Positions 16,362 to 25,914 of a DNA stretch of 41,129 nucleotides are shown piece by piece. The notes beneath the pieces were generated by a model, which had not been told where the DNA came from, did no database searches, and worked only from the letters and a program-made list of their open reading frames with translations. Within the stretch, counting starts at the first letter, position 1, and each line of letters opens with the position of its first letter. The position numbers were made by a program, and so were the translations under genes. Source of the DNA: Lentisphaeria bacterium UBA1776 (GTDB lineage: Bacteria; Verrucomicrobiota; Lentisphaeria; Victivallales; Victivallaceae); assembly GCA_002314605.1 (NCBI GenBank), contig DCGO01000143.1, forward strand, positions 1 through 41,129. The letters are read 5' to 3'.

Positions 16362-17579
16362 ATGCCGGGGGAAATCGGACGCAAGGTGCTGCTGAGTATT
16401 GAGAAATGCGTCTTCGGCGGCGACGGACTGGCGCACTGGGGGGAGCGCGTTGTCTTTATCCCCGGTGTCCTGCCGGGAGAATGTGTCCGGGCGGTCATCA
16501 CGGCGGAAAAACGGGATTTCCTCCGGGCACGGGCCGAAGAGATCGTCACCGCCAGTCCCCGCCGGGTCATTCCGGTGTGTCCTTATGCCGGGCACTGTCC
16601 TGGGTGCGCCTGTATGCATGTGGATTTTGCCGGTGAAAATGAGCTCAAAAATGCCCAGTTTCGGGAATTCGCCGTGCGGGCGGGATTTGCGGAAGACAAG
16701 CTTGTGCCCCCTCTGGCTCCTGAACCGGAGACCGGATACCGCAACAAACTGGTTTTGCACGTCAACAAAGCCGGCAGCGATGTCATGATCGGTTATGTTG
16801 GCAGTGACAATCAGACCGTATTTCCGGTGGAAAAATGCTGCCTCGCCCACCCGGAGATCAATGAATTTCTCGCCGGACAGCTTGCGGATCCCGGATTCAG
16901 GCATACGGTCCATCACCGGATGGAGCTTACCTACCGCCGCACCGATCACGGCGGGGTGTTTTTTTTCCGCAACAAGCTCCCCCGGGGTGTCTCATGGCTC
17001 CGGGAAAACACGATTTTGGGGGAACTGGCCTGCCCTGCTGATGGATTTTTTCAGGTGAATACCAATGGAGCCAATGCCCTCCTCCGGCGCATGGAGGAGG
17101 AACTGCGGGACTTTCAGCCGGAAACCATACTGGACCTCTACTGCGGTGCGGGCCTTTTCAGCGCGGCGGCGGCCCATGCCGGAGTCAAAAATATTCTGGG
17201 GGCGGAAATCGCGGAAAATTCCGTGGAGGCTGCCCGTTACAATCTGAAAAAGCTTGGCCGCCCCGATGCGGAATTCATCTCCGGAGATGCGGCGGGACTC
17301 ATCCGGTCCATGCTCCGGCGCCATCCGGACACGCGGACCATGCTGGTCATGGACCCGCCACGGGGAGGAATTTTGCCGAAGATGCAGGAAGCATTGGTCT
17401 GCACGCCTCCGGGAACGCGGCTTGTTTACATATCCTGCAATCCGGCCACCTGGGCAAGAGACGCCGCCCGGCTGATCGCCCGGGGATTCGTCCCGGTTCG
17501 GGCCGGAATGCTCAACCAGTTTGCCCGGACCGGACACTTTGAAGTCATTTCCGTGCTGGACAAGGGGCTCTGCGCATGA
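16362..17579 (+). CDS. rlmD: RlmD/TrmA-family RNA (uracil-C5) methyltransferase
   Basis: This 405-residue SAM-dependent enzyme methylates C5 of a uracil in RNA. An N-terminal TRAM-like RNA-binding domain (about residues 5-65) is followed by iron-sulfur ligands Cys73, Cys79 and Cys82 (CPYAGHCPGC) plus a later cysteine (159 or 160). The Rossmann domain has ILDLYCGAGLFS and VMDPPRGG, and the catalytic region is SCNPATWARD with Cys359 and the base Glu394 (TGHFEV). The presence of the [4Fe-4S] cysteines points to the RlmD/RlmC group rather than TrmA, but the exact site (rRNA U1939, U747 or tRNA U54) cannot be decided. It overlaps radC by 4 nt. Confidence 0.9.
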   Translation: MPGEIGRKVLLSIEKCVFGGDGLAHWGERVVFIPGVLPGECVRAVITAEKRDFLRARAEEIVTASPRRVIPVCPYAGHCPGCACMHVDFAGENELKNAQFREFAVRAGFAEDKLVPPLAPEPETGYRNKLVLHVNKAGSDVMIGYVGSDNQTVFPVEKCCLAHPEINEFLAGQLADPGFRHTVHHRMELTYRRTDHGGVFFFRNKLPRGVSWLRENTILGELACPADGFFQVNTNGANALLRRMEEELRDFQPETILDLYCGAGLFSAAAAHAGVKNILGAEIAENSVEAARYNLKKLGRPDAEFISGDAAGLIRSMLRRHPDTRTMLVMDPPRGGILPKMQEALVCTPPGTRLVYISCNPATWARDAARLIARGFVPVRAGMLNQFARTGHFEVISVLDKGLCA

Positions 17580-18256
17580 AAGAACCCGTTTCGTCCAATG
17601 CCGGTCACCGTGGAAGACTCCGCCGGAGATTTCTCGACAGGGGGATCGGTTCGCTTCACGAGCATGAGGCGCTGGAGCTTCTGCTCACCTTCGCCATCCC
17701 CCGCCGGGATGTGAAAGCTCTGGCCAAGGCACTCCTCAACCGGTTCGGTTCTTTCTCCGGAGTGCTGGACGCTTCGGAATACGATCTTACCGGCTTCGAC
17801 GGCATCGGCGAAAACGCCGCCGCACTGATTCTTCTGGTGAAGGCCGCCGGAAGTCTCTATCTGGAGCAGCGCATCCACAATGTTTCTTTGATGGACAGCG
17901 TGAACGCCTGTGCGGATTTTGTCCGCATGAAACTCGGCTGCGGCGGCAAGGAGACCATGCTGGTCATGTTTCTCAACCGGCAGTACCATCTGCTGGGATA
18001 CGGCTGCATTGCCGGCACGATTGATCAGGCAGCGGTTTATCCCCGGGAGATCCTTGAGCAGTGCATGCGCTACCACGCCACTGCCGTCATGCTGGCTCAC
18101 AATCACCCCAGCGGGATCTGTTCGCCCTCGGAAGACGATGTGCGGCTGACTTTGACTATCCGGGACCTTCTGCGGGGAGCAAATATCGAACTTCTGGATC
18201 ATCTTCTGGTGACCCCGTACGATTGGATGAGCCTGAAAGAACATCATTTGATCTAA
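17576..18256 (+). CDS. radC: RadC family JAB-domain protein
   Basis: This 226-residue protein has the RadC layout: an N-terminal helix-hairpin-helix-like region (DRGIGSLHEHEALELLLTFA and TGFDGIGENAAALILL), then a JAB/MPN metalloprotease-like domain with the metal motif HNHPSGICSPSEDD. RadC proteins were named for DNA repair, but a direct repair role has not held up and the function is uncertain. ATG overlaps the stop of the upstream methyltransferase (ATGA), so it is coupled to it. Galactokinase follows 25 nt downstream. Confidence 0.93.
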   Translation: MKEPVSSNAGHRGRLRRRFLDRGIGSLHEHEALELLLTFAIPRRDVKALAKALLNRFGSFSGVLDASEYDLTGFDGIGENAAALILLVKAAGSLYLEQRIHNVSLMDSVNACADFVRMKLGCGGKETMLVMFLNRQYHLLGYGCIAGTIDQAAVYPREILEQCMRYHATAVMLAHNHPSGICSPSEDDVRLTLTIRDLLRGANIELLDHLLVTPYDWMSLKEHHLI

Positions 18257-18281
18257 AGAACCACTGAAAAGGAGTCAGAAC

Positions 18282-19439
18282 ATGAGTACACTTGAAGAAC
18301 GTTTCGCCGCCCATTTCGGACGTCCGCCCGCAGTTCTTGCGGAAGCGCCGGGAAGGCTGGAAATCCTGGGAAATCACACCGACTACAATCAGGGGTTCGT
18401 TCTGAGCTGTGCGGTCAGCTGCCGCACCCGGGCGGTACTGGCTCCCGCTGCGGGGAAGATCTGTCGGTTGAAGGATTTCCGGGACGGCAGTGAAAAGACG
18501 TTTTCTCTGGACGACATTGCCGCTCCGCTCCACCGGGACTGGAGCAATTATATCCGCGGGGTCATTTTTGAACTCCGGAAAAGGAATGTGCGCGTGGGGG
18601 GATTTGATGCGGCCATTCTCTCGGATGTCCCCCTTTCCGCCGGAATGTCCAGCTCGGCGGCGCTGGAAACGGCTTTCTGCTTTGCCTTCAAAGAGACCTT
18701 CGAAATCAACCTTGCGCCGGAAGAATGGGCCAGGGTGGGGCAGGGGGTGGAAAACAACTATTTGGGGCTTCACACCGGACTGCTGGACCAGTTCAGTTCC
18801 ATTTTCGGGCGGGAGCACGCACTGATCCTTTCGGATTTCCGGACGGTGGAAGTTCTGAAGACGGTGCCTCTCCCGGATGACTGTCTCATCGTGGTGGTCA
18901 ATTCCATGAAAAAGCACAATCTGGTGGATTCCGAATACAATGTCCGGAGGGAGGACTGCGAAAGCGCTGCCGCCAAGCTGGCAAAGATCTATCCGGGGGT
19001 CCGTACTCTCCGGGATGTATCCGTGAAACAGCTTGAGGATGCCAGGGCTGCCCTGGAGGAGCGGGAGTTCCGCCGGGCGGCCCATGTGGTCGGGGAGGAC
19101 GACCGGGTGCTGCGCGGCTGCGAACTTCTGTGTGCCGGGGATGCCGCCGGATTCGGACGCCTTCTGTGGGAGTCCCACGAATCCAGCCGGGTCAATTTTG
19201 AAAACAGCACGGCGGAACTGGATATTCTGGTCGAACTCTCGAAAACGATCCCCGGCGGTCTGGGCGCCCGTCTCTCCGGCGGGGGATTCGGCGGAATCTC
19301 CATCCATCTGGTGAAACGGGGCTCCGCCGACGCCTACGCCAAAACCATCCGGAAGGCATACCGGGAGCGTTGCGGGGTGGATGCGGAGATCATCTGCTGT
19401 GAAGCCGGAGCCGGGGCTTCTGTCCGCAAAATCGGGTGA
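18282..19439 (+). CDS. galK: Galactokinase (GHMP kinase)
   Basis: This 385-residue enzyme phosphorylates galactose at C1 in the Leloir pathway. It has the three GHMP/galactokinase motifs: GRLEILGNHTDYNQG near residue 27, the ATP loop PLSAGMSSSAALE near 120, and GLGARLSGGGFGG near 325, plus GLLDQFSSIFG holding the catalytic Asp region. The variant GRLEILGNHTDY replaces the usual GRVNLIGEHTDY, so related sugar kinases remain possible. AAGGAG lies just upstream of the ATG. No other galactose genes are nearby. It is probably the last gene of the plus-strand series, because a new promoter follows. Confidence 0.9.
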   Translation: MSTLEERFAAHFGRPPAVLAEAPGRLEILGNHTDYNQGFVLSCAVSCRTRAVLAPAAGKICRLKDFRDGSEKTFSLDDIAAPLHRDWSNYIRGVIFELRKRNVRVGGFDAAILSDVPLSAGMSSSAALETAFCFAFKETFEINLAPEEWARVGQGVENNYLGLHTGLLDQFSSIFGREHALILSDFRTVEVLKTVPLPDDCLIVVVNSMKKHNLVDSEYNVRREDCESAAAKLAKIYPGVRTLRDVSVKQLEDARAALEEREFRRAAHVVGEDDRVLRGCELLCAGDAAGFGRLLWESHESSRVNFENSTAELDILVELSKTIPGGLGARLSGGGFGGISIHLVKRGSADAYAKTIRKAYRERCGVDAEIICCEAGAGASVRKIG

Positions 19440-19454
19440 AAAAAGGAAAAAGGT

Positions 19455-19482
19455 TTGCAATCAATGGAATCCGTGATATATT
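19455..19482 (+). promoter_or_regulatory. Promoter of the SDR/O-antigen-ligase-like genes
   Basis: TTGCAA (19455-19460), 16 bp, TATATT (19477-19482), giving a leader of about 45 nt before ATG 19532. The same box pair with the same spacing is found before ptsH. Confidence 0.65.
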
Positions 19483-19531
19483 AAATCGTTCCTAATGTCG
19501 TGCATTTGGTCGAAAATTCAGGGAAATACAC

Positions 19532-20671
19532 ATGACAAAGATTTTTATGACCGGGGTCACCGGATTGGTGGGCAGTGCATTTGTCACTGCACTTCTGCGG
19601 GACTGTCCGGATACGCAGTTTGTTTGCCTGGCCCGGGGAGGCAAGAACCGTACCGCCATGGACCGAGTGGGGGAAGCGTTGCGTTCCCAATGTGAATTTG
19701 AAGGGACGCCGGAGCGGTTCGATGAGATTATCGCTCACATTTCCGTAGTGGACAGCGATGTGGTGACCATGGATCCTGCGGTGATTGCGGCGGATCCGGC
19801 GGCAGCCGGTTCGGATGTGATCTTTCACTGCGCCGCCGATGTGAATCTGGGCAAGGACCCCACCGGTAAGACTTTCCGGATCAATTACGAGGGGACCGTT
19901 CACATGCTGGAGCTGGCCAAACTTTTGAAAGTCAAGGCGTTCCACTATGTCAGCACTGCTTATGTCGCAGGCTGTAAAAAGGGCGTTTCCATGGAGGCCG
20001 AGGCGGAAGACAGCGGTTTCAACAATCCCTATGAGGAAAGCAAGTTCAAGGCGGAAAAACTTGTCCGCAGATCCGGGATTCCCTTTACGATTTACCGTCC
20101 GGCCATTATCACCGGCCGCCGGAGTGACGGGCGGATCCGCCGGCCTCTGGCGTTTTACCGCATCATCGAATTTCTTGCCAAGATGAAGAGCCATCACTGC
20201 AAGAAAGCCGGCATTGATCCTACCGGCATGGTGGATCTCAAGATTCATTTTGAAACTTTGCCGTCGGAGCGGATCTATTTCGTTCCCATCGACTATGTGC
20301 AGTATGCCATTGCCAAGTGTTTCCAGCTGCCGGTGGAGAACGGGACTTATCATGTTACCGGTGACAGTCCGGTGTCCACCATGATGCTGGATGAGGCCGT
20401 CTGCAAGACGCTCAACATCGCCATGATGGATGTTTCCATCAGAAAAGAGAATAATGAAACCGCCAAGCTGATGGAGCGTTTCCTCGGAGATCTTTATCCG
20501 TACTACTCGGCGGATGTGATTTTTTCCCAGGATAATGTCCGCAGAGCGCTCGGGGATGCAGCGCTGGCGTGGAAATACGGCAGCAAAGAGCTCGAGATCA
20601 TGATGAAAAACTACTTTGTGGACTTCTATCCGGATGTGGAGTGGATCCAGAAGGTGATCGGCAACCTGTAA
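19532..20671 (+). CDS. Extended SDR, thioester-reductase/male-sterility-type NAD(P)-binding protein
   Basis: This 379-residue oxidoreductase starts with the Rossmann motif MTGVTGLVGSAF, and carries a YEESK active-site pair (Tyr-x-x-x-Lys) with a serine in HYVSTAYVAG. The layout fits the NAD_binding_4 group, which includes thioester reductases and fatty acyl-CoA reductases, and also sugar epimerases. The substrate is unknown. A helical C-terminal region (about 290-379) lacks known motifs. AGGGAAA precedes the ATG. The next gene, for an O-antigen-ligase-like protein, suggests an envelope role, but a GC-rich inverted repeat lies between them. Confidence 0.8.
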   Translation: MTKIFMTGVTGLVGSAFVTALLRDCPDTQFVCLARGGKNRTAMDRVGEALRSQCEFEGTPERFDEIIAHISVVDSDVVTMDPAVIAADPAAAGSDVIFHCAADVNLGKDPTGKTFRINYEGTVHMLELAKLLKVKAFHYVSTAYVAGCKKGVSMEAEAEDSGFNNPYEESKFKAEKLVRRSGIPFTIYRPAIITGRRSDGRIRRPLAFYRIIEFLAKMKSHHCKKAGIDPTGMVDLKIHFETLPSERIYFVPIDYVQYAIAKCFQLPVENGTYHVTGDSPVSTMMLDEAVCKTLNIAMMDVSIRKENNETAKLMERFLGDLYPYYSADVIFSQDNVRRALGDAALAWKYGSKELEIMMKNYFVDFYPDVEWIQKVIGNL

Positions 20672-20672
20672 T

Positions 20673-20700
20673 CCGGGCGGACGATATACGACGAGCCCGG
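20673..20700 (+). terminator. Possible terminator or attenuator hairpin after the SDR gene
   Basis: CCGGGC (20673-20678) pairs perfectly with GCCCGG (20695-20700) across a 16-nt loop, right after the SDR stop codon. The sequence after it (TTCTGTTTCC) is only moderately T-rich, so it may reduce rather than stop transcription into the next gene. Confidence 0.4.
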
Positions 20701-20731
20701 TTCTGTTTCCGGCATACGGGAGAATTCGTCA

Positions 20732-22483
20732 GTGAAAAAGTTTTTTCCCATGGCCGCAGAAGGCTGGATGTGGCTCATTACTTTTTTGCTTCCTTTGAAG
20801 TTCGGCGTCTTTGCCGCCATGCCTGAGGGCGGAGCGTTTTTTCCCGGCGATTTCTTCAGCTATCTGGTCATCAACTGGGCGGCAACGGCTTTCGGGTTTC
20901 TGACGGCACCGGCGCTGCTCCTGGTCATGGCGGCTTTTCCGGAAGGATTCCGCAAAGAAAGTCCGGGACTGTGCTTTGCTTTCATCTGGAGTCTCGGGAT
21001 CGCGGCGGGCATGCTGCCTGGGCTGGTCCATATTTCCACCTGGGATTTTGCCCGACTTGAACTCAATCACATTTTTTCCATCGGCTGTTACGCCATGGCG
21101 GCATGGGGGCTTTGCGCCGGAAGTGACAGCCGCCGGAAACATCTGATGACGGCCCTCTGGTTGGGATTTCTGCCGGCAGTCTGGTTCGGACTCGAGCAGT
21201 ATTTCTGGGGATTCAGGAGGTCCCGGGAATTTCTGGAAGCTCAGATCGCGGAGGGGAAAATCGTCAATCAGGTTCTGCGGGCCCGGGTCTTTGACGACCG
21301 GGTTTTCGGAACATTCACCTCCGGCAACTCTCTGGCCGGCTATCTTCTGCTTCTCGCTCCCCTGATGACGGTCTGGTCCGCCCGGATCGGAGAACGGTTT
21401 GAACCTGCAAGACTCAGCCGGGTCCTTTTTGCCGGGATCACAGCTGCCGGGGCGCTGGCAGTTTTTCTGATGACCAAGAGCCGGGCGGGATTTCTTGCTC
21501 TGGCCATGACGGGGGTGCTGACCCTGCTTCTGTACCCCATGAAGCGGCTCTGGCGGATCTTTTTCATTTCCGTCATTCTGCTGGGGATCGCCGGAAGTGC
21601 GTGGTATATTCACGCTCGTGGGCGGGGATTTCTCTCCATGACGGCCCGGGCGGATTATCTCCGGAGTTCGGTGCTGCTTCTGGCTGAAAATCCTGCCGCC
21701 GGGTGCGGCTGGGGGGAATTCTTCTTTGAACATGTCCGGATCAAGCAGGTCCGGGACCACGAAGCCGCCCACGACCCCCACAATCTGCTGATGACCTGTG
21801 CCCAGTCCGGTACGGGACTGGTTCTGCTGGCCATTGCAGGGCTGATGATCCCGGTGACGGTGCTCCTGAAGAAAAGGAAGGCGGGATGGACGGACATGGA
21901 AAAAGCGGGACTTTTCGGACTTGCTGCCTTTTATTTTCACGCCATGATGGATATCGACTTCCAGATCCCGGGGCTGATGGCGGCGTATTTTGCTGTCGGG
22001 GCGTACCTCCTGACCGGATCGGCAAACGGCCCGGAGCTGGGAAAATGGAAAACCATGCTTAAAATGATGTTGTGTATTCTTGCGGCCGGAGCCTTCTGGT
22101 CCTCCGTGCTGGAATTGCGGGGGGAAATCGCTTTGGAAAGACTCAAGGAAACCATCCACCCCTCCCTGCTTCCGGGAGAACCGCCGCCACGCCCGGCAGG
22201 GCCGGAGGAGGTGGATGCCGCACTCCTGAAGGCGGTAAAAGCCAGACCCTATTCTTCGCAGCCATGGTCTTTTTCCGGAGATTACTATTTGATGATGAAT
22301 GAGTTGGATCGGGCTGAATCGGATTACAGAGAATCTTTGAAACGCTCTCCAAAACGGGCGGGGATCTACGCCCGTCTGGCCAAAATCGCTGAGAAACGGG
22401 GGGATCAGGCTGCTGCCGGACGCCTCATGGAAAAAGCACACCGGCTTTTCCCCAACAATCCGGCGTATCAGGCGCAGCGCTGA
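20732..22483 (+). CDS. O-antigen ligase/polymerase-like membrane protein with C-terminal TPR region
   Basis: This 583-residue protein has about ten membrane helices in residues 10-460 with the Wzy/WaaL-type layout, including a large periplasmic loop and the HDPHNLLMTCAQSGTGLVLL segment typical of O-antigen ligases. The last 110 residues form TPR-like helices (YLMMNELDRAESDYRESLKR, then LAKIAEKRGDQAAAGRLMEK). Members of this group ligate or polymerise surface glycans at the periplasmic face of the inner membrane; which reaction is done here is unclear. The start is GTG with GGGAG upstream. It is convergent with the aminopeptidase gene. Confidence 0.83.
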   Translation: MKKFFPMAAEGWMWLITFLLPLKFGVFAAMPEGGAFFPGDFFSYLVINWAATAFGFLTAPALLLVMAAFPEGFRKESPGLCFAFIWSLGIAAGMLPGLVHISTWDFARLELNHIFSIGCYAMAAWGLCAGSDSRRKHLMTALWLGFLPAVWFGLEQYFWGFRRSREFLEAQIAEGKIVNQVLRARVFDDRVFGTFTSGNSLAGYLLLLAPLMTVWSARIGERFEPARLSRVLFAGITAAGALAVFLMTKSRAGFLALAMTGVLTLLLYPMKRLWRIFFISVILLGIAGSAWYIHARGRGFLSMTARADYLRSSVLLLAENPAAGCGWGEFFFEHVRIKQVRDHEAAHDPHNLLMTCAQSGTGLVLLAIAGLMIPVTVLLKKRKAGWTDMEKAGLFGLAAFYFHAMMDIDFQIPGLMAAYFAVGAYLLTGSANGPELGKWKTMLKMMLCILAAGAFWSSVLELRGEIALERLKETIHPSLLPGEPPPRPAGPEEVDAALLKAVKARPYSSQPWSFSGDYYLMMNELDRAESDYRESLKRSPKRAGIYARLAKIAEKRGDQAAAGRLMEKAHRLFPNNPAYQAQR

Positions 22484-22564
22484 CGCCTGATCCGTCACTT
22501 CCCCGTCATTTCTTCGTCATTTCGCGGGTACATCGCAGCCCGCTGCGACATTTGCCCGCAGGTG

Positions 22565-23791
22565 TTACCCTTCGCACCAGAGGCCGTTGCGGAAGACGGG
22601 GATGCGTTCACCGGAGCGGGTGATCCCGGTGACGGAGAGGTCTTCGGAACCGATCATGAAATCAACGTGATTCATGCTGTCGTTGACGCCCATGGCGCGC
22701 ATTTCGTCGAGGGTATATTTCTGATAATCCCGGATGCAGTCGTAGAAGCCGCGGCCGAGGGCAACGTGACAGCAGGCATTTTCGTCATAGAGGGTACTGT
22801 AGAAGAGGAGTCCGGTCCGGTTGACGGGGGAGTCGTAAGCGATGAGGGCGCATTCGCCCAAATAAGAGGCTCCCTCATCCATGGCGATCATTTTTTCCAG
22901 CGCCTCCTGTCCCCGGGCTGCGTGAATCTCGCAGACTTTTCCGGCATGAAAGCGGATGGAGAAATCCTCGATAAGGGCCCCCTGCCACGAAAGGGGGCGG
23001 GTGGCGGTGAGCAACCCTTCGGCCTCACCTTTTTTTGGGGTCGTGAAGACCTCTTCAGAGGGAATGTTCGGGTTGAAGGTCCGACCGTTCAGATCCGTTT
23101 CGGAGGCGCCGCAGAAGATTCCCTGTTCCATCAGTCCCACGGAAAAATCCGTACCGTTGGAGGAATGGTATTCCAGACGGATAAAGTGACGGCGATTCAG
23201 TTCGTCACAATGACGGTGGATGGTTCGATTGTGCTCATCCCAGTTGGCAATGGGGTTTCCGTCTGTTCTGGAAACGTTCAGGATCGCATCCCACAGGGCT
23301 TCCTCGGCATCCTCATCGGACCGGCCGGGGAAGACTTTTCTGGCCCATGCTTTGCCGGGGACACCGGCAATGCACCACTGGTGACGGTTTTCCGTGGCCT
23401 CGCGAAAGGCCTTGATGGCGGGAAATCTTGCCGCCTGGGCGCGGGTGCGTTTGCCCTGATCCACGCCGGCCATGCCGTCGGGGTCATCGGAATCCAGCCA
23501 GAGAAGGGCCGGGAGACGTTCCGCCCGCCATTTCCAGCGGGAGATCTCCCAGCCGGGGACTTGGGACAGAACTTTTTCATCCTGATAGATGCAGTGGAGT
23601 TTTTCGATGGGCATATCGTGGTAGTCCACCACCACCCGTCCGGCACCGGCGAGGTAGCACTTCTCCACGACCATGCGGACGAAATCAATCTGATCAAGCT
23701 CTGCGATCAGCAGAACTTCCTGCCCGGGGTCCAGATTCAACCCCTTGCGTACAATGAGATCCGCATAAGCTTCCAGTCTGCGTGGATCCAT
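22565..23791 (-). CDS. M29-family aminopeptidase
   Basis: This protein of about 409 residues has the M29 (AmpS/aminopeptidase T) pattern: an N-terminal domain with RKGLNLDPGQEVLLIAELDQ, and a C-terminal metal domain with FNPNIPSEEVFTTP, SIRFHAGKVCEIHAARGQE, ASYLGECAL and DENACCHVALGRGF. These supply the glutamate and histidine ligands of a two-metal site. It would release N-terminal residues from peptides in the cytosol. I chose ATG 23791 (MDPRRLEAYADL) because AGGAG lies about 9 nt upstream and the longer frame overlaps ptsI. It follows ptsI by 34 nt and may be co-transcribed with it. Confidence 0.9.
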   Translation of the reverse strand: MDPRRLEAYADLIVRKGLNLDPGQEVLLIAELDQIDFVRMVVEKCYLAGAGRVVVDYHDMPIEKLHCIYQDEKVLSQVPGWEISRWKWRAERLPALLWLDSDDPDGMAGVDQGKRTRAQAARFPAIKAFREATENRHQWCIAGVPGKAWARKVFPGRSDEDAEEALWDAILNVSRTDGNPIANWDEHNRTIHRHCDELNRRHFIRLEYHSSNGTDFSVGLMEQGIFCGASETDLNGRTFNPNIPSEEVFTTPKKGEAEGLLTATRPLSWQGALIEDFSIRFHAGKVCEIHAARGQEALEKMIAMDEGASYLGECALIAYDSPVNRTGLLFYSTLYDENACCHVALGRGFYDCIRDYQKYTLDEMRAMGVNDSMNHVDFMIGSEDLSVTGITRSGERIPVFRNGLWCEG

Positions 23792-23825
23792 TTGAATGCA
23801 CTCCTGATTTTCAAAAAGGGGGGGG

Positions 23826-25604
23826 TTAAAGCAGTGCGGCCAGATCGGGGGCGGCTTTTTCGAGAAGTTTCCGGGAATAGGAAAGGGCCGTATCCGCATC
23901 GGGCGCCGACAGCGCAGCCTTTGCCGCCAGACGGGCTTCGGCCATGTTCAGACCGCAGATCACCCGCCGGACGGGACCGATGGCTCCTGCATCCATACTT
24001 AATTCCTGGACCCCCATGCCCACCAGCAGTGCCGTGTACAGCGGGTCGCCCCCCATCTGGCCGCAGACGCTCACCGGGATCCGGTTGGCTTCCGCCGCAC
24101 GGGCAGTCAGCGCAATCAGCCGCAGTACCGCCGGATGGGACGGCATGTAAAGATACGCCACCCGTTCGTTTCCCCGGTCAATGGCCAGAGTGTACTGCGT
24201 GAGGTCGTTGGTCCCAATGCTGAAAAAATCGGCATGCCGTGCCAGAATGTCGGCGCTGAGTGCCGCCGCCGGAGTTTCGATCATGGCTCCCAAAGGCAGT
24301 CTGGAAATACACTCCTGCCCCTCCTGTTGCAGTTTCTTCCGGCACTCGGAGATCAGTTCCCGGGTCTCGTCCAGCTCTGCGGGATTGGTGACCATGGGGA
24401 TCATGACCCGCAGGTCGCCGAACACTCCTGCCCGCAGCAGTGCCCGGAGCTGGATCCGGAAGAGGTCCCGCCGTTCCTTCAGCGTCAGTCGGACACCCCG
24501 GAGCCCCAAAAACGGATTGGGTTCCTTGCGTCCGGTAAGTGTACCGAAAAGTTTGTCGCCGCCCACGTCCAGGGTCCGGATGACTACCGGGTGACCGTCA
24601 CAGCCGCTCAAAATCGCCTTGTAGGCTTCAAACTGCACTTCCTCGTCCGGCAGACGGGAGCAATTGAAAAGATATTCACTGCGCATCAGACCTACGCCGC
24701 CGACGCCTACGCTCCGCAGGGTCTCGATATCGGCAACGGAGTCGATGTTGCCGGCCAGATTCACTTCGAATCCGTCCTTGGTTTCCGGACGGGTGCTGCC
24801 GGTCTTCATGGCGGAATAGACTTTGCCGGCTTCCTCGGCCTTCAGACGGTAGGATTCTTCTGTGCGGGGAGAGGGGTGCAGGATGAGCCGGCCGTGAAAT
24901 CCGTCGATGATCACGGTATCGGAGGCGGACAACTGCTCCAGAACCTTGCGGGGGACCCCGGTCAGAGCGGGCAGACCCATGGAGCGGGCAAGAATGGCCG
25001 TGTGGCTCACAGCACTGCCGGTCTCCACCGCAAATCCCAGCACCTTGTTCCGGTCCAGTCCAGCGGTTTCCGAGGGCGTCAGCTCCGGTGCGGCAATGAT
25101 CCGGCGGTCTTCCAGAGCCGGGTCATCGCTTTCCAGATTTTCCAGATGGCGGCGGATCCGTCCGGAAACATCCCGGATGTCCGCGGCGCGTTCTCTCAAG
25201 TATTCATCTTCGGTGGCGCCCAGTGCGGCGGCATAGCGGCTGCTGGTGCAGAAAAAGGCGTAATCGGCATTTTTGTGCTGGTCGCGGATCATGGTATCGA
25301 CCGCACCATTCATGCCCCGGTCGTCCACGATCATCAGATGGGCGTCAAAGATCCCCGCATCTCCGTTATGCAGTTTGGCCTCCAGCTCATCCCGCAGGGC
25401 CAGGAGTTCCTTGCGGGTAGCCTCCAGCGCCCGGTGAAAACGCTCCAGCTCCGAAGCGACCTGGGATTCGCTGATTGTCACATCTGCGGGAGCGGCTTCG
25501 CTGAGAAATTTCCGGCGCAGCAGCAGCACTCTGCCGATGGCAATGCCCGGAGAGACCGCCGTTGCCTGGATGGTTTCCTCCTGAATGGAATTTTCGGAAG
25601 TCAA
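23826..25604 (-). CDS. ptsI: PTS enzyme I (phosphoenolpyruvate-protein phosphotransferase)
   Basis: This 592-residue enzyme transfers phosphate from PEP to HPr. The N-terminal domain has the active-site histidine His201 in GSAVSHTAILARSMG. The PEP-binding C-terminal domain has GGVGLMRSEYLF, FGTLTGRKEPNPFLGLRGVRL, MIETPAA and FFSIGTNDLTQYTLAIDR. Length is slightly above the usual 570-575. The first in-frame start is TTG at 25604, two nucleotides after the HPr stop and preceded by AGGA; no ATG occurs in the first 90 codons, so the TTG start is likely real. No sugar-specific EII gene is in the window. Confidence 0.95.
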   Translation of the reverse strand: MTSENSIQEETIQATAVSPGIAIGRVLLLRRKFLSEAAPADVTISESQVASELERFHRALEATRKELLALRDELEAKLHNGDAGIFDAHLMIVDDRGMNGAVDTMIRDQHKNADYAFFCTSSRYAAALGATEDEYLRERAADIRDVSGRIRRHLENLESDDPALEDRRIIAAPELTPSETAGLDRNKVLGFAVETGSAVSHTAILARSMGLPALTGVPRKVLEQLSASDTVIIDGFHGRLILHPSPRTEESYRLKAEEAGKVYSAMKTGSTRPETKDGFEVNLAGNIDSVADIETLRSVGVGGVGLMRSEYLFNCSRLPDEEVQFEAYKAILSGCDGHPVVIRTLDVGGDKLFGTLTGRKEPNPFLGLRGVRLTLKERRDLFRIQLRALLRAGVFGDLRVMIPMVTNPAELDETRELISECRKKLQQEGQECISRLPLGAMIETPAAALSADILARHADFFSIGTNDLTQYTLAIDRGNERVAYLYMPSHPAVLRLIALTARAAEANRIPVSVCGQMGGDPLYTALLVGMGVQELSMDAGAIGPVRRVICGLNMAEARLAAKAALSAPDADTALSYSRKLLEKAAPDLAALL

Positions 25605-25606
25605 GG

Positions 25607-25879
25607 TCAGTCCTCGCCGAATTTGCTGAGGAAAAGCCCGGTGATGGCCCGGCAGGCCTCTTCGGCATCGGTCCCTTCCACCACCAGTTTGAGCGTGGTA
25701 CCTTGTCCGGCGGTCAGCATCAGAAGCTCCAGCACGCTTTTGCAGTCGCCGCTGCCGGAATGGTTGGAAAGGGTAATGGCGGACTTGAAGGAGTTTGCCT
25801 GCCGGACCAGAAGAGAAGCCGGCCGGGCATGGAGCCCCAAGGCGTTCAAAACCTCGACATTCTGTTCGATCCGACTCAT
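25607..25879 (-). CDS. ptsH: PTS phosphocarrier protein HPr
   Basis: This 90-residue protein has the HPr active site LNALGLHARPAS with His17, and a regulatory-type serine in CKSVLELL (Ser48), as in HPr proteins controlled by HPr kinase. It relays phosphate from enzyme I. I chose ATG 25879 (MSRIEQNVEV), though an upstream in-frame ATG at 25909 would add ten residues. It is followed after 2 nt by ptsI. Whether it serves sugar uptake or a regulatory (nitrogen-type) relay cannot be seen here. Confidence 0.93.
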   Translation of the reverse strand: MSRIEQNVEVLNALGLHARPASLLVRQANSFKSAITLSNHSGSGDCKSVLELLMLTAGQGTTLKLVVEGTDAEEACRAITGLFLSKFGED

Positions 25880-25914
25880 ATTTCCAACCTGTTTTCCGGG
25901 TCGCCCCACCTTAT

